Part shown: positions 62,502 to 64,000 of the stretch, piece by piece
How positions within the stretch are numbered: the stretch's first letter is position 1
Layout: each line of letters opens with the position of its first letter
Assembly: GCA_963931865.1 (NCBI GenBank)
Contig: OZ007516.1
Coordinates: 3,280,744 to 3,344,743, forward strand
Direction of reading: 5' to 3'
DNA length: 64,000 nucleotides
Origin: Axinella damicornis
Taxonomy: Eukaryota > Porifera > Demospongiae > Axinellida > Axinellidae
Translations under genes and position numbers: made by a program
The notes under the pieces: model-generated
The model's input: the letters and a program-made list of their open reading frames with translations, nothing else
Told to the model about the DNA's origin: nothing
Databases searched by the model: none

Positions 62502-64000
62502 GGAACCAAGGGAACCAAGGGAACCAGAGGAACCACAGGAACCTCAGGAATCACAGGAACCAAGGGAACCTGAGGAACCGCAGGAACCGCAGGAACCTGA
62601 GGAACCACAGGAACCACAGGAACCACAGGAACCTGAGGAACCAAGGGAACCAGAGGAACCACAGGAACCAAGAGAACCAAGGGAACCACAGGAACCTGAG
62701 GAACCACAGGAACCAAGAGAACCAAGGGAACCACAGGAACCTGAGGAACCACAGGAACCTGAAGGAACCACAGGAACCTGAAGGAACCACAGGACCCAAG
62801 GAACCAGAGGAAACAGGGGAATGATTGTAATATGAGGAATTGCTAAGTCAGCATATTTCGTGATCCTTAAATGAAGTAACAACCATGATTAATACATTAA
62901 CAGTATTTCATACAGTAACAATATATCATACGGCATTACATCAATGGTATATCATAGGACATTACATTAGTAAGTATTCAATCAGCTCTTCTTTGGCAAT
63001 GCATAAGCATTCCCTGGTCTTCACGTTGACACACTCATGGTGTTATACACCTGCACACTGATCCAGCACGCCATGCAGTCAGCAGCACAGATGGTTGTAT
63101 ACATTGATGAGAGCACTCTCATAGCAGTAGATAAATGTCTCAAGTATAGCACAAGTCGCTGCCAGTTGCATTGTTCGTTCCCGTTTCTATTGCTTCCTGT
63201 CTCCCACAATACTCCCTCTGGCAAAGCTTAATTCACTGAAGCCTCTCGGCCTCTCGTTGTTACTGTCTGGTATACGTAACTCCATTGCTGTAGTCATGGA
63301 TGGACTGCTGGCATGAACAGATGAAAGCACTGTCGCCTTCATTGTTGGTAGCCAGCACCGCTGTAGCCACTGAAGAGGTAGGTCCATGAGTGTTCTTCGT
63401 CCTTGTTGTACACATCAAAGAGGTCACAGTAGCTAGGCTTTGCAGGCAACAGCACGCATGATTTATTCATGACGCAAGAAAGTTTGCCAAAGATACAGTA
63501 ATTCGTACATACCTTAAGTTAAGTTAATTAAATAAACGATCCATACAGAGAAAGTACATGTTAATGTGGGGCTCGCTGGGGAGAGGGAGAGAGGGAGGGG
63601 AGGGGGAGAAGGGAGAGAGGGAGGGGAGGGCTATCAGGCTGGCTTGTCCCAATCACTCAAGTGCATTAACATAATTATGACCTACTGTACTGAAACTTTC
63701 AAGCCACTTATATCATGTCATCTATACAAGAGAGTTTGTCACTATTGTTAATGAAACTCGTACTTCGAAACTGTTTATTTTGTGATGTCACTTTGTGGCC
63801 ACACCCACATCCGCTCCATTATTGAAGAGAAATATGCTGTGGATGTCCTGCCAGAATTTAGCGTTACCAGGTATGGAATGCATTATAATTCAGTCCTCAA
63901 AACTGACAGGAAAGGGGGGGAAATGGTACAAAATTGACCAGCTCAAAGAACGTAATGCATTCCGATGACCACATCAAAGGATAATAGGCCAGGAAATGGG

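Larger units (their letters stand above)
59122..62893. mobile_element. 4.2-kb foldback element, copy B (3,772 bp here)
   Basis: The ends and the flanking ACATTAAC (59114-59121, 62894-62901) are the same as in copy A. GGTTCC array 59211-60138; GGAACC array 60724-61420 and 62504-62812, interrupted by the nested foldback at 61417-62501. Array lengths differ from copy A by tens of bases. The shorter total is mainly the absence of the TTAA element. Confidence 0.8.
55424..64000. repeat. Copy B of the duplicated segment (likely other haplotype)
   Basis: Matches 37243 to about 47335 in the same orientation and runs off the window end. Compared with copy A it has 2 rather than 13 minisatellite units (55503-55615), lacks the 605-bp TTAA and 591-bp TA insertions, carries the Harbinger-like MITE elsewhere and inverted, and has a GTAAGAGCTCT insertion near 57290. 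The exons show only silent differences where I compared them. Confidence 0.95.

Overview
This window looks like animal (metazoan) nuclear DNA, most likely a marine sponge. Intron-rich genes carry animal extracellular modules (Calx-beta, Ig, fibronectin III, P/Homo-B, cadherin-like). Non-coding DNA is full of microsatellites, long G/C runs, and short inverted-repeat transposons. The phylum is inferred from this overall character; no marker gene fixes it.

Two genes start head-to-head from a 367-bp spacer (33545-33911). Leftwards (minus strand, 33544 to 4659) lies one giant gene that I resolve into 21 phase-consistent exons encoding about 7,791 residues. The product is a type I surface adhesion protein: signal peptide, two Calx-beta domains, an Ig-like domain, two FN3 domains, further Calx-beta-like repeats, a cysteine-poor module array, two P-domains, a very long cadherin-like repeat zone with Ser-Gly-rich inserts, two furin-type sites, one transmembrane helix and a proline-rich tail. 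A single 19,038-nt exon encodes most of it. Within that exon a six-domain cassette is repeated three times. Rightwards (plus strand, 33912 to at least 54842) is a coiled-coil gene whose N-terminal half matches my recollection of the C10orf67/DUF4709 family. Its short exons are scattered among large introns filled with mobile elements.

Regions: 1-1130 is a dyad satellite whose spacers alternate in orientation. 1145-3690 is a two-block higher-order satellite. 3700-4658 is the 3' flank of the giant gene. 4659-33544 is the giant gene. 33545-33911 is the shared promoter region. 33912-54842 is the coiled-coil gene. 55224-55423 is a 200-N gap. 55424-64000 is a second, nearly identical copy of 37243 to about 47335.

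The two copies (A before the gap, B after it) work as a natural comparison. Several insertions are present in one copy and absent in the other, with clean target-site duplications: a 605-bp TTAA element, a 591-bp TA element, and a ~460-bp TTA/TAA element that sits 24 bp apart and in opposite orientation in the two copies. The simplest reading is that B is the other haplotype scaffolded after the gap, but a real segmental duplication is not excluded. All of this sits around a 4.2-kb foldback element whose terminal arms are made of GGTTCC-type minisatellite. A second foldback element (51385-53279) has the same plan and carries a broken transposase N-terminus.
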